Shown: positions 41,894-53,771, counted from the stretch's first letter. The stretch: DNA of 64,000 nucleotides from Pseudomonadota bacterium (GCA_016183985.1 JACPDN010000006.1:1488001-1552000); one strand, 5' to 3'. The notes: a model not told the origin generated them from the sequence alone. Translations and numbers: made by a program.

Positions 41894-41990
41894 GCCTATC
41901 CCTCGATACCGCCGAACCCACCGATGCTAGCACGGCCGAAGCTAGCACGGTCCATGTCAGGATGGCAGGAGGCGCGACCGGCAGGCCCTA

Positions 41991-42022
41991 CAAAAACGAA
42001 CGGGCACCCGATGGGTGCCCGT
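41991..42022 (-). terminator. Terminator of the (PTPEPT)n RTX gene
   Basis: A 10-bp perfect stem, ACGGGCACCC (42000-42009) and GGGTGCCCGT (42013-42022), loop GAT, with five T on the minus strand at 41992-41996. It ends the 42048-43778 gene and separates it from the fusion-enzyme gene. Confidence 0.8.
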
Positions 42023-42047
42023 CGCTTCTGTTCCGTTTTGACCAAGT

Positions 42048-43778
42048 TCACGTGGTCGGGATGTCGGTGTCGACATAGAGCGTCACCGTCTGCCCGCCAG
42101 TCGCCGTCGCGGTATAAATATCGTAATGCTGGCCGTCGGAACCGAGGAGGTTCGTACCGCCCGGTGTCCAGCTGCCGACCAGGCTGAGGCTGTCCTGATC
42201 GTCGCCCTGGATGAACAGGACATTGTCGCCATCGGTCATGTCGAACACGCTGTCGGCATCGAGCGAGATGACCGTGCCTTGTGTGCCGGGCGCGCTCTCA
42301 TTCTGGTCGCCGGTAAAGTCCAGCACTTCCATGTTGTGGACATTCACGGCATCGCCCTTGTCACCGTGGAAGTCCGACAACAAGCGCATCACCGCGATGT
42401 CGTCACCGGTTCCACCGTCCAGGCTGCCGGACTTCAGATCCTCGTTCTCGATATCGCCGAAGACGTCATTGCCGGCACCGCCGTCGAAGACATCGGCGCC
42501 AGCACCGCCATGCAAGCAGTCATTGCCGTCACCGCCATGCAGGTCATCGGCACCGCCGAGGCCCAGCAATTCGTCATCGCCGGCATCGCCATAGATGTGG
42601 TCGACGGAATTGTCCTTGTCGCCGGGGTCATTGGTACCGCCGCTGACGAGATCGTTGCCGTCGCCACCATGCAGCGTGTCTTCGCCATTGCCACCGAAGA
42701 CCTGATCATCGCCGGCATCGCCATAGAGATCGTCCTTGCCGTTGCCGCCGTCGATGAAATCGTTGCCGCCGCCGCCATGGATGAGGTCATCGCCATGGTC
42801 GGCACTGGGATCGAAATTATTGTCCTTGTCGAACTTGCCATCGCCATAGAGATGGTCTTCGCCATCGCCACCGCTGATGTTGTCATCGCCGCCAAGGCCG
42901 TAGATGGCGTCGTTGTCACCCTGGCCAGCCAAGGTCTCCCCATCCTTCGTGCCGATGATGGAATTGGTCGGATCGCCCACCGTAATGTCAGTATCGACAC
43001 ACAGCGTACCAGGCACGTTGATCGGTTCCGGCGAAGGAGTCGGTTCCGGTGTCGGGGTCGGCTCGGGTGTCGGCGTGGGTTCCGGTGTCGGGGTCGGCTC
43101 AGGTGTGGGAGTCGGCTCAGGTGTCGGTGTGGGTTCCGGTGTCGGGGTCGGCTCCGGCGTGGGAGTCGGCTCAGGCGTGGGAGTCGGCTCCGGCGTGGGA
43201 GTCGGTTCAGGCGTCGGCGTGGGTTCCGGCGTGGGAGTCGGCTCCGGCGTGGGAGTCGGTTCCGGGTTCGGCACGTCCGTCAGCACGACCTCAGCATCGT
43301 CTTCCTCGATGTCGATGTTCTGGCGCTGAATGAGGCCGTATTGGAGGGCGGTCGGATCGAGACCACCGATGGCGTTGAGACCCCCGATACCTGCGCCCGG
43401 AGCGAAGGGCGAGAAGAGGCCGCCATTGTTGTCGGCGCCGCCTGGCCCCTGATCGCCAGCTGCCGGACCGGCCGCCGTCTGGATGTCGAGGCTCGGGTCG
43501 GTCGAGGCGAGCAACTCGGCGATATCGAGGGACTGTCCGCCAGCCTTCAGGACAACCGGGGCTGCCTGGTTCGCGTCGGCATAGCCGAGGAAGATGATGG
43601 TCTGGCCATTGGCCTGGACGGCGAGATTGCCGTTGTCGCCAAGCTTGGCGACCATGTCGCCGGGGGCGAAGGGCAAATTGATCTCGGCGCCCGGGACGAC
43701 CTGGACGCGGGTGGTCGAATTGCCTTCAGGCAGGGTGATGCTGCCGTTCCCCGGAATATTGGTTTCAATGCTCGCCAT
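42048..43778 (-). CDS. RTX-type exported protein with (PTPEPT)n stalk
   Basis: A 576-residue protein in four parts. Residues 1-165 are an N-terminal domain shared with its paralog ([40 protein letters not shown]). Then about 14 tandem PTPEPT units (168-252), RTX nonapeptide repeats (for example [30 protein letters not shown]) that bind calcium, and a C-terminal region ([20 protein letters not shown] ... [12 protein letters not shown]) of the kind used as a type I secretion signal. There is no N-terminal signal peptide. No T1SS genes are in the window. The Pro/Thr stalk is the proposed target of the neighbouring hydroxylase/GlcNAc-transferase. Confidence 0.87.
   Translation of the reverse strand: MASIETNIPGNGSITLPEGNSTTRVQVVPGAEINLPFAPGDMVAKLGDNGNLAVQANGQTIIFLGYADANQAAPVVLKAGGQSLDIAELLASTDPSLDIQTAAGPAAGDQGPGGADNNGGLFSPFAPGAGIGGLNAIGGLDPTALQYGLIQRQNIDIEEDDAEVVLTDVPNPEPTPTPEPTPTPEPTPTPEPTPTPEPTPTPEPTPTPEPTPTPEPTPTPEPTPTPEPTPTPEPTPTPEPTPTPEPTPSPEPINVPGTLCVDTDITVGDPTNSIIGTKDGETLAGQGDNDAIYGLGGDDNISGGDGEDHLYGDGKFDKDNNFDPSADHGDDLIHGGGGNDFIDGGNGKDDLYGDAGDDQVFGGNGEDTLHGGDGNDLVSGGTNDPGDKDNSVDHIYGDAGDDELLGLGGADDLHGGDGNDCLHGGAGADVFDGGAGNDVFGDIENEDLKSGSLDGGTGDDIAVMRLLSDFHGDKGDAVNVHNMEVLDFTGDQNESAPGTQGTVISLDADSVFDMTDGDNVLFIQGDDQDSLSLVGSWTPGGTNLLGSDGQHYDIYTATATGGQTVTLYVDTDIPTT
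43021..43272. repeat. 18-bp tandem repeat coding for (PTPEPT)n
   Basis: About 14 copies of an 18-bp unit. Wobble bases vary between copies (GGTTCCGG, GGCTCAGG, GGCTCCGG) while the amino acids do not, so the protein repeat is under selection. It encodes the stalk of the 42048-43778 protein. Confidence 0.9.
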
Positions 43779-44120
43779 GGTCGGCCGTACCCTTCTGAGT
43801 TGATGGTGAGGCGTGGTTCTTGGGCTGTGACACCCTCGACCACGCGCATCTGCTCCGAAAACGGAACATGGAGCGTGTTAATCCTTGCCAGCTGCCTCGG
43901 GGTGTGAGCTTTTGTCACACATAGATGTGGGTAAAGCCATTTTAGGCTCACGTTCCTGTCCTCGAGATGAAATATTTCGTGGCGGACGGAATAGAGGGCT
44001 GGCCGGATCGTGGCGCCCCCAGATTCTGCCGGCCAGCGGCGACGGGCGCAGAAACGAAACAGGCGCCCCCGTTAAAGGGGCGCCTGCCGCGCGATTGGGT
44101 GTAATCCCCGGGTGGCCGGG
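43779..44120. other. 342-bp intergenic stretch between RTX paralogs
   Basis: It holds the terminator of the upstream RTX gene (44052-44085) and the promoter region of the 42048-43778 gene. No gene is supported. AT-rich patches near 43900-43980 may hold the promoter; no consensus is clear. Confidence 0.55.
44052..44085 (-). terminator. Terminator of the collagen-like RTX gene
   Basis: A 9-bp perfect stem, AGGCGCCCC (44061-44069) and GGGGCGCCT (44077-44085), followed on the minus strand by a T-rich tail (GTTTCGTTTC). It lies 36 bp after the stop of the 44121-45806 gene. Confidence 0.7.
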
Positions 44121-46203
<2,083 letters not shown>

Positions 46204-46737
46204 TTAAGCCGCTTCGGATTTGCGGTGATAGGCGATGCCGCAGTGATGGGCGCAATAGGGACGGCCCGGTTCGGCTGCATCGCCGCAGAAATGGAAGCCC
46301 GGCTGCTTGGGATCACCCACCGGCCAGGAGCAGGATTTGGATCCGGCCTGGGCGGCGACGCGCGGTGCGCTCGGCACCTTGACCTGGGCCACCTGGGGTT
46401 CCGGCCGGGTCTCGGTCAGTTCCGTGGCGGGTGCGCTGTAGCGCGGTTCGATCGCTGCCGTGGCGACTGGCGCCTGGGCGACGACATGGCGCGGCGCCGG
46501 CATGGCAGCCACAGCCGGCTGTTGCCGACGCTGAGCGGCGGGCTTACGGCGGGGCGCTGCGGCCTCGGTCCCTTCGCGCTTGATGGGCGACGGGCGACCC
46601 GTGAGGCCCAGCCGATGCGCCTTGCCGATCACGGCATTGCGGGTGACGCCCCCCAAAAGGGTCGCGATCTGGCTCGCCGTCTGGCCCTGGCCCCAGAGCT
46701 TGCGCAGCATTTCAATCCGCTGTTCGGTCCATTCCAT
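46204..46737 (-). CDS. gcrA: GcrA cell-cycle regulator
   Basis: A 177-residue GcrA. The N-terminal sigma-70/methylated-DNA-binding domain is MEWTEQRIEMLRKLWGQGQT, ASQIATLLGGVTRNAVIGKA, HRLGLTGRPSP. A Pro/Ala/Gln-rich linker (80-135) leads to the C-terminal Cys/His motif SCSWPVGDPKQPGFHFCGD with PYCAHHCGIAY. In Caulobacter and relatives GcrA binds RNA polymerase sigma-70 and activates genes with CcrM-methylated GANTC promoters. ATG 46737 gives the conserved MEWTE start; the longer frame to 46794 is not supported. GcrA is confined to alphaproteobacteria. Confidence 0.95.
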   Translation of the reverse strand: MEWTEQRIEMLRKLWGQGQTASQIATLLGGVTRNAVIGKAHRLGLTGRPSPIKREGTEAAAPRRKPAAQRRQQPAVAAMPAPRHVVAQAPVATAAIEPRYSAPATELTETRPEPQVAQVKVPSAPRVAAQAGSKSCSWPVGDPKQPGFHFCGDAAEPGRPYCAHHCGIAYHRKSEAA

Positions 46738-46995
46738 GGTGTGTTCTCCCCACCGGTTCTTTGCTGGCGATTTTGCTGGCGCCATAAGCCACAAAGGCCG
46801 CTCCAGCTCAAGATGTTGAGTGAGGAATATTTCACCCTACAAGATGCGGGGATGCAACGGGGAAAACTCAAAATATTGTGGATAACAGCAGATTCTATCG
46901 GAACATATAGTGTTCATGCACATTATCGGGTGGCGCCGCGACATCAGCACCCAAGTGCTGGGCCCGGGCGCTGGGCCCGGGTGCTGGGTGGGCTG

Positions 46996-47331
46996 CTAAT
47001 CGACCAGATTGAGTTGCCGGTCGAGGAAGTCGATGAGCTCCGGCAGGCGCCGGGACGATTTGATCTGCCGCTTGCCGGCAAGGAGGATGTAATTGGGATC
47101 CTTCTCGCCCCGTAGCAGAACCTTGGTCACGGCGAAGGTTGGCTGCTCCTGGGCCCGGCGATAGACCGAGAAAACCGCCATATTGGAGCGGTGGTCGATG
47201 GCATAGTCGCGCCAGACGGCATGCGCCACCTTGCGGCTGTAAATCCCGAGCAGAAGATTGAGTTCGTCGCGGTTGAAATAGACCCGGCGGCCTTGACGGC
47301 GGTAATCATTAAGAAGAACGAGCTGCGCCAT
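46996..47331 (-). CDS. DUF2794 protein
   Basis: A 111-residue protein matching the alphaproteobacterial DUF2794 family: VYFNRDELNLLLGIYSRKVA, EWRDYAI-like VWRDYAIDHRSNMAVFSVYR and the C-terminal KVLLRGEKDPNYILLAGKRQ. The function is unknown. It is monocistronic here, upstream of gcrA by 258 bp on the same strand, with short GC-rich repeats in the gap (46950-46990, GCTGGGCCCGGG units). Confidence 0.85.
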   Translation of the reverse strand: MAQLVLLNDYRRQGRRVYFNRDELNLLLGIYSRKVAHAVWRDYAIDHRSNMAVFSVYRRAQEQPTFAVTKVLLRGEKDPNYILLAGKRQIKSSRRLPELIDFLDRQLNLVD

Positions 47332-47432
47332 TCGGTCCTATGATCACGTGGGGCGACTCGGGGTAACCCGGAGCCTTAAGGAAAGTGTCGCGCAACTTCG
47401 TGAATCCGTAAAGGACGGATCCTGGAAACAAC

Positions 47433-47840
47433 TTAGTAACCGCCGGCCTCGGGATAGATTTCGATCGGGTCGGTCGCCGTCGGATCCTGGGTCTTGTAGC
47501 AAACGACGCTCGCCCGCTGGCGGTAGCAATAGCCCGGATAGGGACGGTTCTTTTCGGCCTGTTCCTGGGCGATTTCAGCTGCGGTCCGGCAGTATTTGCC
47601 GGTCTTGGTGTAGTCCAGGATGGAGCAATCGTCGCCGGTCGCCAGCGACGCCAGATGATCCGAGGCCGTCTTGCCGGTCTGGTTAAGCGAGACACCCTCA
47701 ACCGCCGCATAGGCCGTGGTGCCGGAAATCCAGCTGGGAATCACGGTGGTATTGCACCCGGCCAAAGCCAAGGCGGCTGCCGCCCATGCGATCCCCCGCG
47801 CTAGCTTGGGGCATTGCTTTATCCACATCGCGCTCATCAT
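47433..47840 (-). CDS. Hypothetical lipoprotein
   Basis: A 135-residue protein with a lipoprotein signal peptide ending in the lipobox LALAGC (lipidated Cys near 29), so it is anchored in a membrane. The mature part contains five further Cys (DDCSILDY, GKYCRTAAE, GYCYRQRASVVCYK) and conserved-looking aromatic residues. This resembles an alphaproteobacterial small-lipoprotein family of unknown function. The start is 47840 or the internal ATG at 47828. Confidence 0.8.
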   Translation of the reverse strand: MMSAMWIKQCPKLARGIAWAAAALALAGCNTTVIPSWISGTTAYAAVEGVSLNQTGKTASDHLASLATGDDCSILDYTKTGKYCRTAAEIAQEQAEKNRPYPGYCYRQRASVVCYKTQDPTATDPIEIYPEAGGY

Positions 47841-48037
47841 CGACCTCGGTTACCCGGACCCACCTGACCGGATACTAGCAATTCCCGTTCCAACACCTTG
47901 AAAGCACCCTGAAAGCCGGGATAAAGGCTTGGTTGGCAAGGCGCGGGGCTTGCCTGTATGTTAGCGCGCAATCGACCGTCCGGCGCCATCAAAGCCGGGC
48001 GCGAACAAAATTGCCGGACGGGCTCCAGGGGTCATAA

Positions 48038-48703
48038 GTGGCTGATATTTTTGAAGAAGTCGACGAGGATCTACGCCGAGACAGCGCGGCTGCCTTGTGG
48101 GCAAAGTACCAGAATCTGGTTTACGGCGCGGTGGCGCTGATCATCCTCGGCACGGCGGGTGTGACCGGCTGGCAGATTTATGATCGCAATGCGCGGGAAA
48201 AGGCGGGGATCGAATATCTCCAGGCCCTGCAGCGTGCCGACCAGGATCCGAAGGCCGCGGGCGAAGTCCTCGGTGCCGTCGTTCATGAAGACGGCCCGTT
48301 CGCGGGCCTGGCGCGCTTCGATCTCGTCCATGCCTCGCTGAAGGCCAACGACAAGGCGAAGGCGCTGGAGCTGCTCACGGAAATGGCGAACGACGCCAAG
48401 CTTGCGGCACCGCTGAAAGGCGCTGCGGCCCTGATGGGCGGTTATGTCGCCCTCGACCTCGGCAAGGCGGACGCTGCCAACGCGCTGGCGACGCCGCTCA
48501 TCGGCGATGGCCGGCCCTATCGCCTGTCGGCTGCCGAGATCACCGGCCTCGCCGCTTACGCCGGCGGCGACAAGGCCAAGGCCAAAGAGATTTTCACCAA
48601 GCTCGACGACGAGCTGAAGAAGGCGGCCGAAGCCGGGAGCACCAGCGTGCCGGCCAATCTGCAGAACCGTGTCTCCATCATGCTCGACCGCCTGGCCGGG
48701 TAA
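48038..48703 (+). CDS. YfgM-like tetratricopeptide membrane protein
   Basis: A 221-residue protein. It has a short cytoplasmic N-terminus (ADIFEEVDEDLRRDSAAALW), one transmembrane helix (LVYGAVALIILGTAGVTGWQ) and a periplasmic TPR-like domain (AGIEYLQALQRADQDPKAAG; ALELLTEMANDAKLAAPLKG). This is the layout of YfgM, which assists the SecYEG translocon and periplasmic chaperones. The gene order with bamB and der is conserved in proteobacteria. The start is GTG 48038. Confidence 0.87.
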   Translation: MADIFEEVDEDLRRDSAAALWAKYQNLVYGAVALIILGTAGVTGWQIYDRNAREKAGIEYLQALQRADQDPKAAGEVLGAVVHEDGPFAGLARFDLVHASLKANDKAKALELLTEMANDAKLAAPLKGAAALMGGYVALDLGKADAANALATPLIGDGRPYRLSAAEITGLAAYAGGDKAKAKEIFTKLDDELKKAAEAGSTSVPANLQNRVSIMLDRLAG

Positions 48704-48730
48704 GCATCAGCGAATCCGGGCGATTAAGTC

Positions 48731-50107
48731 ATGCCAAAGGACAGTCTTGAGGAAATGATGGCGAAGAGCGGTATCCGCACCCAAACGAGTTTGGTCACCG
48801 TGCGGCGCGCCGGCGCTTTGCTCGGTGCCGCAGCGCTGGTGCTGATCGCCGCCTGCGACAAGACCAAGATACCGCTGCCCGGTGAGCGTGTTTCGGTGTT
48901 GCAGCAGAGCAGCGAAAACGCGGCCGACCCGACCTTGTCGGAAATGGCGGTGCGCCTGCCCAAGCCCTATGTGAACAAGGATTGGGCGCAGGTCGGCGGC
49001 AACCAGGCCCATGCGATGTATCATCTGCAGGTGAGCTCCGACGTGCTCACCGAGGTATGGTCCGCCGATATCGGTTCCTCGGCCGATTCCGCCAACCGCC
49101 TGCTCGCCGAGCCGGTTGTTGCCGATGGCATCATCTATACGCTCGATGCCGAATCGCTGGTGCGCGCCTTCGATGCGAATACGGGCCAACGCCTGTGGCA
49201 GGCCGATTTCACCCCGGATGATGAAGATGACGATCTCTTCGGCGGCGGCATGGCCGTGGCTGAGGGCAAGATCTTCGTCACGACACCTTACGCCAAGGTT
49301 TATGCGCTCGACGCCAAGACCGGCAATTTCATCTGGGAGGCAAAGGCCCCGGCACCGATGCGCGCCGCCCCCGCCGTGAGCGACGGGCGCGTCTTTGCCA
49401 CCACCATCGACAACCAGCTGGTGGCCTTCGCCGTCGATGACGGGCGCCGGCTGTGGTCGAACGCGGGCGTCGAAGAAGCCGCGGGCCTGCTCGGCGGCTC
49501 CACGCCAGCCGTGCTCGGCAATGTCGTCGTCGCCGCCTATACCTCGGGCGAACTGTTGGCGTTCGATGTCGTCAACGGCCATTCGCTCTGGACCGACAGC
49601 TTGGCCGGCAAAGCGCGCACCTCATCCGTCGCGGCACTCACCGATATCCGCGGCAAGCCGGTCATGGACCGCGACCGTGTCATCGCCATCGGCAATGGTG
49701 GCGTGATGGCGGCGATCGAACTGCGCCGCGGCGAACGTTATTGGGACAAGGATCTGGGTGGCACGCAGATGCCCTGGGCCGCCGGCGATTACATCTATGT
49801 CGTCACCTCGCAGAGCGAGGTCGTGTGCCTCACCCGCGATGAAGGCAAGATCAAGTGGCTGACGCCGCTGCCGCCGTTCGAGGACATGGAATCGCGCGAG
49901 GATCCGATCTATTGGTCCGGGCCGGTGCTGGTGGGCGACCGCCTGCTGGTGACCGGTTCCAATGGCTTGGCGCTGTCGATCTCACCCTATACCGGTGCGC
50001 TGCTCGGCAAGCAGGAACTGCCTGACCGCTCGCATCTGCCGCCGATCGTGGCGAACGAGATGGTCTATATGCTGTCGGATGACGCTGACCTGATCGCCCT
50101 GAAATAA
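48731..50107 (+). CDS. bamB: Outer membrane assembly lipoprotein BamB
   Basis: A 458-residue PQQ-like beta-propeller. The signal peptide ends at the lipobox LIAAC (Cys near 42). Blade repeats are seen: YTLDAESLVRAFDANTGQRL, VYALDAKTGNFIWEAKAPAP, VAFAVDDGRRLWSNAG, LAFDVVNGHSLWTDSL. BamB is part of the BAM complex, which inserts beta-barrel proteins into the outer membrane. The position between yfgM and der supports this. Start 48731; an internal ATG at 48758 is also possible. Confidence 0.92.
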   Translation: MPKDSLEEMMAKSGIRTQTSLVTVRRAGALLGAAALVLIAACDKTKIPLPGERVSVLQQSSENAADPTLSEMAVRLPKPYVNKDWAQVGGNQAHAMYHLQVSSDVLTEVWSADIGSSADSANRLLAEPVVADGIIYTLDAESLVRAFDANTGQRLWQADFTPDDEDDDLFGGGMAVAEGKIFVTTPYAKVYALDAKTGNFIWEAKAPAPMRAAPAVSDGRVFATTIDNQLVAFAVDDGRRLWSNAGVEEAAGLLGGSTPAVLGNVVVAAYTSGELLAFDVVNGHSLWTDSLAGKARTSSVAALTDIRGKPVMDRDRVIAIGNGGVMAAIELRRGERYWDKDLGGTQMPWAAGDYIYVVTSQSEVVCLTRDEGKIKWLTPLPPFEDMESREDPIYWSGPVLVGDRLLVTGSNGLALSISPYTGALLGKQELPDRSHLPPIVANEMVYMLSDDADLIALK

Positions 50108-50155
50108 CGAACGGCGGGGCATGCATGCTCCGCCCATAACTGGTTTGAACCAACG

Positions 50156-51595
50156 ATGTCTTTGACTGTCGCCATCGTCGGCCGCCCCAATGTGGGGAAG
50201 TCGACGCTTTTCAATCGTCTCATCCGCAAGCGTCTCGCCATTGTCGACGACACGCCGGGGGTGACGCGCGACCGTCGTTACGGGGAAGCGCATCTGGGCA
50301 ACCTGACCTTCACCGTGATCGACACCGCCGGTCTCGAAGAGGGTATCGACGACAGCCTGGAAGGGCGCATGCGCCAGCAGACCGAGGCGGCGATCGCGGA
50401 ATCCGACGTGACGCTGCTGGTGTTCGATGCGCGCGCCGGCATCACGCCGATGGACGAACATTTCGCCCGCATCGTGCGGAAGGCGAAGCGGCCCGTCATC
50501 CTCATCGCCAACAAGGCCGAAGGCCGCGCCGGTCTCGCCGCGGCCCAGGAAGGCTTTTCGCTCGGCCTCGGCACGCCCCTGCCGCTGTCGGCGGAGCATG
50601 GCGAGGGCTTGGGTGATCTCTACGATGCCCTCGAACCCATTGCGGTGAAAAAGGCCGGCCAGAAATCGGCTGCCCATCTCGATGCCGAGCTTGAGGAAGT
50701 GGCGCCGCTCGACCTCGAGGAGGACAAGTGGCAGGAAGGCGATGGCGACGAGGATGTCGTCGAGGCGCCGCCGGCGCCCAAGCATCTGCAGCTGGCCATC
50801 GTCGGGCGCCCGAATGTGGGCAAGTCGACGCTGGTCAATGCGCTGCTCGGTGAAAACCGGCTGCTGACCGGACCGGAAGCCGGCATCACGCGCGATTCCA
50901 TCGCCATCGACTGGTCATGGAAAGGCCAGGCGATCCGCCTCATCGACACGGCGGGCCTGCGCCGCCATTCGCGTGTCACCGAGAAGCTCGAACGGCTGTC
51001 GGGTGCCGATACGCGCCGCGCCATTCAATACGCCCATGTCGTCGTGCTGGTGCTCGATGCCAATGACATGCTGGAAAAGCAGGATCTCACCATCGCGAGG
51101 CAAGTGGTGGAGGAAGGCCGCGCCCTCATCATCGCCGCCAATAAATGGGATTCGATCGAGGACAAGAATGCCGCGATCAAGAAGCTCAACGAGCGCATCG
51201 ACTGGTCGCTGCCGCAGGCCAAGGGCATTCCCGTGATGACGGTGAGCGCCATGACCGAGCGAGGCCTCGACAAACTGATGGCGACGGTGCTCGATATCTA
51301 TGCGACCTGGAACCGCCGCGTCTCGACCGCCAAGCTCAACCGCTGGCTCTCGGAAGTGACGGCGATGCATCCGCCGCCCCTCGTCTCCGGCCGCCGCATC
51401 AAGATCCGCTACATCACGCAGATCAAGACCAGGCCCCCCACCTTCGCGCTCTTCGCCTCAAAGGCCGATGAACTGCCGGATTCCTATCACCGCTATCTGG
51501 TGAAGAGCTTGCGCGACGTCTTCAACCTGCCCGGCACCCCGATCCGCCTCATCATGCGCCGCACCGACAATCCGTATGACAGCGAGCGGGATTAG
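50156..51595 (+). CDS. der: GTPase Der (EngA)
   Basis: A 479-residue double GTPase required for 50S ribosomal subunit assembly. Domain 1 has GRPNVGKSTLFNRL, the switch DTPGVTRDRRYG, DTAGL and NKAE; domain 2 has GRPNVGKSTLVNAL, DTAGLRRHSRV and NKWD. A 40-residue acidic linker (about 175-205) joins them. The C-terminal KH-like domain contains RWLSEVTAMHPPPLVSGRRI and YHRYLVKSLRDVF. Length and domain order are standard. Confidence 0.97.
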   Translation: MSLTVAIVGRPNVGKSTLFNRLIRKRLAIVDDTPGVTRDRRYGEAHLGNLTFTVIDTAGLEEGIDDSLEGRMRQQTEAAIAESDVTLLVFDARAGITPMDEHFARIVRKAKRPVILIANKAEGRAGLAAAQEGFSLGLGTPLPLSAEHGEGLGDLYDALEPIAVKKAGQKSAAHLDAELEEVAPLDLEEDKWQEGDGDEDVVEAPPAPKHLQLAIVGRPNVGKSTLVNALLGENRLLTGPEAGITRDSIAIDWSWKGQAIRLIDTAGLRRHSRVTEKLERLSGADTRRAIQYAHVVVLVLDANDMLEKQDLTIARQVVEEGRALIIAANKWDSIEDKNAAIKKLNERIDWSLPQAKGIPVMTVSAMTERGLDKLMATVLDIYATWNRRVSTAKLNRWLSEVTAMHPPPLVSGRRIKIRYITQIKTRPPTFALFASKADELPDSYHRYLVKSLRDVFNLPGTPIRLIMRRTDNPYDSERD

Positions 51596-51612
51596 TATCC
51601 CCAATCAATCAT

Positions 51613-51692
51613 CGTCATGCCCGGGCTTGACCCGGGCATCCAGTCCATCAAGGCTGACACTGGATCCCCGGGACTTCGCCCGGGGGATGACG
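51613..51692. repeat. Dispersed palindromic element, copy D
   Basis: Nearly the same as copy A: CGTCATGCCCGGGCTTGACC, CCGGGCATCCAGTCCATC, then TGGATCCCCGGGACTTCGCC ending GGGGGATGACG. It lies between the convergent der and SDR genes. Confidence 0.88.
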
Positions 51693-51708
51693 GTATGGAG
51701 CGAAGACT

Positions 51709-52473
51709 CTACCTCGCCCCGCCGCCATCCATGACGATGGTCTGGCCGGTGATGTAGGGAGCGCCAGCGAGGAGATAGAAGATCGCCTCGGCATAGTCTT
51801 CAGGCTTGCCGGGGCGCTTCAGCGGCAGTTTGGCGACATATTCCTTGAGCTGCGCGGGATCGAATTTGCAATCCCAGCCGGAGCCGTCGACAACGTTCGG
51901 GGCGATGGCGTTGACTCGCACCTCCGGGCCCATGGCATAGGACCATTCGGTGGTGAGGAGAATGATCGCGGCCTTGGTCGAGGCATAGACGCTGGATGAG
52001 CCGCCATAGCCGAGGCCCGCGGTGGAGGCGACGTTGACGACGGCACCCTTTGCCTTCCTCAGATGCGGTGCCGCGGCCTTCAGGCAACGATAGGGGCCGA
52101 TCTGGTTGATGCTGACCAGCTTCTGCCAGAACGCCTCGTCCATGCGCGCGAAATCGTCGACCGGGATGGGCGCCGCGGTCCCCGGCGTGCCGGCATTGTT
52201 GACGAGATAGTCGAGGCGCCCGAAATGCTTCACCGCGGCCTCGACCGCTGCATCGACATCTTCCTGCTTCGAGACATCACCCGTGAAGGGCGCTACATCG
52301 TGGCCGGCCTTGCGCAAGCGCTCGACCTCAACGGTCAGGCGCGGACTGCTGGCGAGATCGTTGATCGCCACCTTGCATTTGTTGGCGACCAAGCGCTCGA
52401 CAACGGCGAGGCCGATGCCGGAGGCACCGCCGGTCACGAAAGCCACCTTGCCGGAAAGATCGGCGCTGATCAT
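51709..52473 (-). CDS. Short-chain dehydrogenase/reductase
   Basis: A 254-residue classical SDR. The cofactor motif is VTGGASGIGLAVVERL, then LVNNAGTPG, the catalytic Ser in VNVASTAGLG, Tyr-Lys in VYASTKAAI and the C-terminal GQTIVMDGGGAR. It oxidises or reduces an unknown substrate with NAD(P). ATG 52473 has an AGGGGGAG ribosome-binding site; the open frame to 52539 adds residues not seen in the family. Confidence 0.9.
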   Translation of the reverse strand: MISADLSGKVAFVTGGASGIGLAVVERLVANKCKVAINDLASSPRLTVEVERLRKAGHDVAPFTGDVSKQEDVDAAVEAAVKHFGRLDYLVNNAGTPGTAAPIPVDDFARMDEAFWQKLVSINQIGPYRCLKAAAPHLRKAKGAVVNVASTAGLGYGGSSSVYASTKAAIILLTTEWSYAMGPEVRVNAIAPNVVDGSGWDCKFDPAQLKEYVAKLPLKRPGKPEDYAEAIFYLLAGAPYITGQTIVMDGGGAR

Positions 52474-52589
52474 CGAAACGCTCCCCCTGTAGCACTTGAT
52501 AGGCGCCAACATGGCATATTTCGACGTGGAACGAAGCATCGATCTCAGGTGCCGCGCTAGAACTGGGCGGCAATTTGGGAGAGATATCC

Positions 52590-52952
52590 ATGTCCGTCAC
52601 CGTTTTCATCCGCTACCAGATCGACCCGTTCCAACTCGCCGCCTTTCGCGAATATGCCGAGAATTGGGGCCGTATCATTCCGGCTTGTGGCGGGCATCTC
52701 GTCGGTTATTTCCTGCCCCATGAGGGCACCAACGATATCGCCTGGGGACTGATCTCGTTTCCGAGCCTTGGGGCATATGAAGCCTATCGCGCCCGGCTCC
52801 GATCGGACGAGGCAGGAAAGGCGAATTTCCAGATGGCGCAGGAAAAGCGTTTCATCCTGCGCGAGGAACGGACATTCTTGAGCGACGTTTCCGGTACGCG
52901 GGAACAGCCGCCGGCGCACACCGGTCAGTCTTCTGGAGAGCTAGCCCGATGA
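52590..52952 (+). CDS. NIPSNAP-family protein
   Basis: A 120-residue protein of the NIPSNAP dimeric alpha-beta barrel fold: [20 protein letters not shown], then [20 protein letters not shown] with [19 protein letters not shown]. The function is unknown. The stop overlaps the next gene start (ATGA at 52949-52952). ATG 52590 is preferred; 52575 is also open. Confidence 0.87.
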   Translation: MSVTVFIRYQIDPFQLAAFREYAENWGRIIPACGGHLVGYFLPHEGTNDIAWGLISFPSLGAYEAYRARLRSDEAGKANFQMAQEKRFILREERTFLSDVSGTREQPPAHTGQSSGELAR

Positions 52953-53308
52953 TCGCCATCATCTTCGAAGTGGAACCGGTCGCCGAACACCGCGACGCCT
53001 ATCTCGCTATCGCCGCCAAGCTGAAGCCGGAACTGGAGAAGATCGACGGCTTCATCTCGGTGGAGCGGTTCCAGAGCCTCACCAATCCGGAGAAGATGCT
53101 CTCGCTCTCCTTCTTCCGCGACGAGACGGCGGTCGAGGCCTGGCGCAATCTGGAAAGCCATCGCCGCGCCCAGGAAGCGGGGCGCGGGCAAGAAGGCCGG
53201 GGTGGGATCTTTGCGAACTACCGCCTGCGCGTGGCGTCGATCCTGCGCGACTACGGCATGAACGAACGCGCGGAAGCCCCGGGCGACAGCAAGGCGGTGC
53301 ACGGGTAG
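52949..53308 (+). CDS. Antibiotic biosynthesis monooxygenase-type protein
   Basis: A 119-residue ABM/YgiN-type alpha-beta barrel protein: [20 protein letters not shown], then [20 protein letters not shown] and [20 protein letters not shown]. Related proteins act as quinol monooxygenases or heme-degrading enzymes. It is translationally coupled to the NIPSNAP gene, which has a similar fold, so the two may work together. Confidence 0.87.
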   Translation: MIAIIFEVEPVAEHRDAYLAIAAKLKPELEKIDGFISVERFQSLTNPEKMLSLSFFRDETAVEAWRNLESHRRAQEAGRGQEGRGGIFANYRLRVASILRDYGMNERAEAPGDSKAVHG

Positions 53309-53321
53309 GTTTTGCGGGAGA

Positions 53322-53771
53322 TCAATGACAGCCGCAGCCGCCGGAGCCGCAGCCACCGCTGCCATGGCTGTGGGGCTTCGGCGCCTTTGCGGCGCGGGGG
53401 TCGCGGCTGAGGCCATGCTGTTTGAGCGCGTCGAGATAGCCCTGCCAGATCTGATTCTGGTCGCGGCCGAGTTCGTAGAGATAGCGCCACGAAAAGATGC
53501 CGGTGTCGTGCATATCGTCGAATTCGATGCGGATGGCGTAATGGCCGACCGGTTCGATCTTCATGATGCCGACATGCTGCCGGCCCGGCACGATGGTCTT
53601 CTGGCCCGGCCCATGGCCCTGCACTTCCGCGGACGGGCTTTCGACACGCAGGAGTTCCGCCGGATAGCGGAAGGTCTTGCCGTCATCGAACTCGATCTCG
53701 AGCAGCTTTTCCGCCTGTTTGTGGCGGATCTCGACCGGCCAGTGTTCGGTACCGAGTGTCTCGGTGCTCAT
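53322..53771 (-). CDS. DUF971 protein with Gly/Cys/His metal-binding-like tail
   Basis: A 149-residue protein. The DUF971 (gamma-butyrobetaine hydroxylase N-terminal-like) domain is [40 protein letters not shown], then [20 protein letters not shown]. The C-terminus ends in [16 protein letters not shown], likely to bind metal. DUF971 proteins are associated with iron-sulphur metabolism. It overlaps the Trm112 gene by 4 bp and belongs to a conserved cluster with the Lon-like and CnoX genes. Confidence 0.88.
   Translation of the reverse strand: MSTETLGTEHWPVEIRHKQAEKLLEIEFDDGKTFRYPAELLRVESPSAEVQGHGPGQKTIVPGRQHVGIMKIEPVGHYAIRIEFDDMHDTGIFSWRYLYELGRDQNQIWQGYLDALKQHGLSRDPRAAKAPKPHSHGSGGCGSGGCGCH

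Noticed and set aside
46950-46990. GCTGGGCCCGGG units upstream of gcrA considered as a terminator.
   Set aside because: They can form a hairpin, but no T run follows on either strand, and the DUF2794 stop is only a few bases away; support is too weak to call.
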